Source of the DNA: Rikenellaceae bacterium DTU049
GTDB lineage: Bacteria > Bacteroidota > Bacteroidia > Bacteroidales > DTU049
Assembly (NCBI GenBank): GCA_001513285.1
Contig: LFTI01000102.1
Coordinates: 1-39,701, forward strand
Reading direction: 5' to 3'
DNA: 39,701 bases
A model generated the notes under the pieces. The model saw nothing but the letters and a program-made list of their open reading frames with translations. It had not been told where the DNA came from and did no database searches. Position 1 is the first letter of the stretch. Each line of letters opens with the position of its first letter. Shown piece by piece: positions 39,688 to 39,701 of this stretch. The translations under genes and the position numbers were made by a program.

Positions 39688-39701
39688 ATAAAACTACGCA
39701 A

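Overview
This 39.7 kb window looks like chromosomal DNA of a low-GC (about 30 % or less by eye) member of the Bacteroidota, probably near the Bacteroidales. Four things point there. The protein set is typical: a long-form PurF, a Dps-like thioferritin, Mpl, a secreted C1B peptidase, the secreted protein usually mislabelled 'asparagine synthetase B', and prolyl oligopeptidase. The -7 promoter element TAnnTTTG recurs in front of many genes. Shine-Dalgarno sequences are almost absent. Many proteins are lipoproteins or have signal peptides. Almost all of the window is housekeeping sequence; mobile or accessory DNA is limited to one IS1595-like transposase, a short RHS-like relic and a family of short intergenic repeats.

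Layout. 1-267: 3' end of purC. 466-1848: secreted C1B cysteine peptidase (minus). 2112-4668: nqrFED (minus), the distal half of the Na+-translocating NADH:quinone reductase operon, with no nqrABC. 4953-8201: long-form purF and folC. 8308-9315: IS1595-type transposase with altered catalytic residues. 9470-12396: a lipoprotein, then the tight run gpmA-glmM-small basic protein, the last ending in a sliding-clamp-binding-like motif QLSLF. 12466-14839: Dps-like ferritin, tRNA-His, sucC, tRNA-Glu. 14868-20185: GATase-like secreted protein, AcpH-like phosphodiesterase, and the dtd / M28 cyclase-like lipoprotein / cysS operon. 20515-23443: membrane protein and prolyl oligopeptidase. 23731-29113: recQ, membrane-anchored Skp-like protein, MORN lipoprotein, pth, MATE transporter. 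29333-31659: glycosyltransferase and sugar-nucleotide epimerase. 31866-33207: prmC converging on hsp20. 33459-35834: mpl and a DUF6340-like lipoprotein. 36154-37797: CoA-disulfide-reductase/rhodanese fusion. 38222-39469: lipoprotein alpha/beta hydrolase.

The most interesting unexplained signal is a family of about 0.2 kb intergenic elements at about 16.2, 17.1, 20.3 and 37.8-38.2 kb. They share terminal inverted repeats (GGTTCTATAACGTTT...) and carry an interior built of CACAAAG or CACAAAT heptads in opposed orientation. Every copy lies just downstream of a minus-strand gene, and one is chimeric. They look like non-autonomous (MITE-like) elements or mobile 3'-UTR hairpins. Other points worth checking: only dps-like and hsp20 have strong Shine-Dalgarno sequences; tRNA-Glu(CTC) reads C at position 33; the nqr operon is split; and the RHH-like protein may bind the beta clamp.
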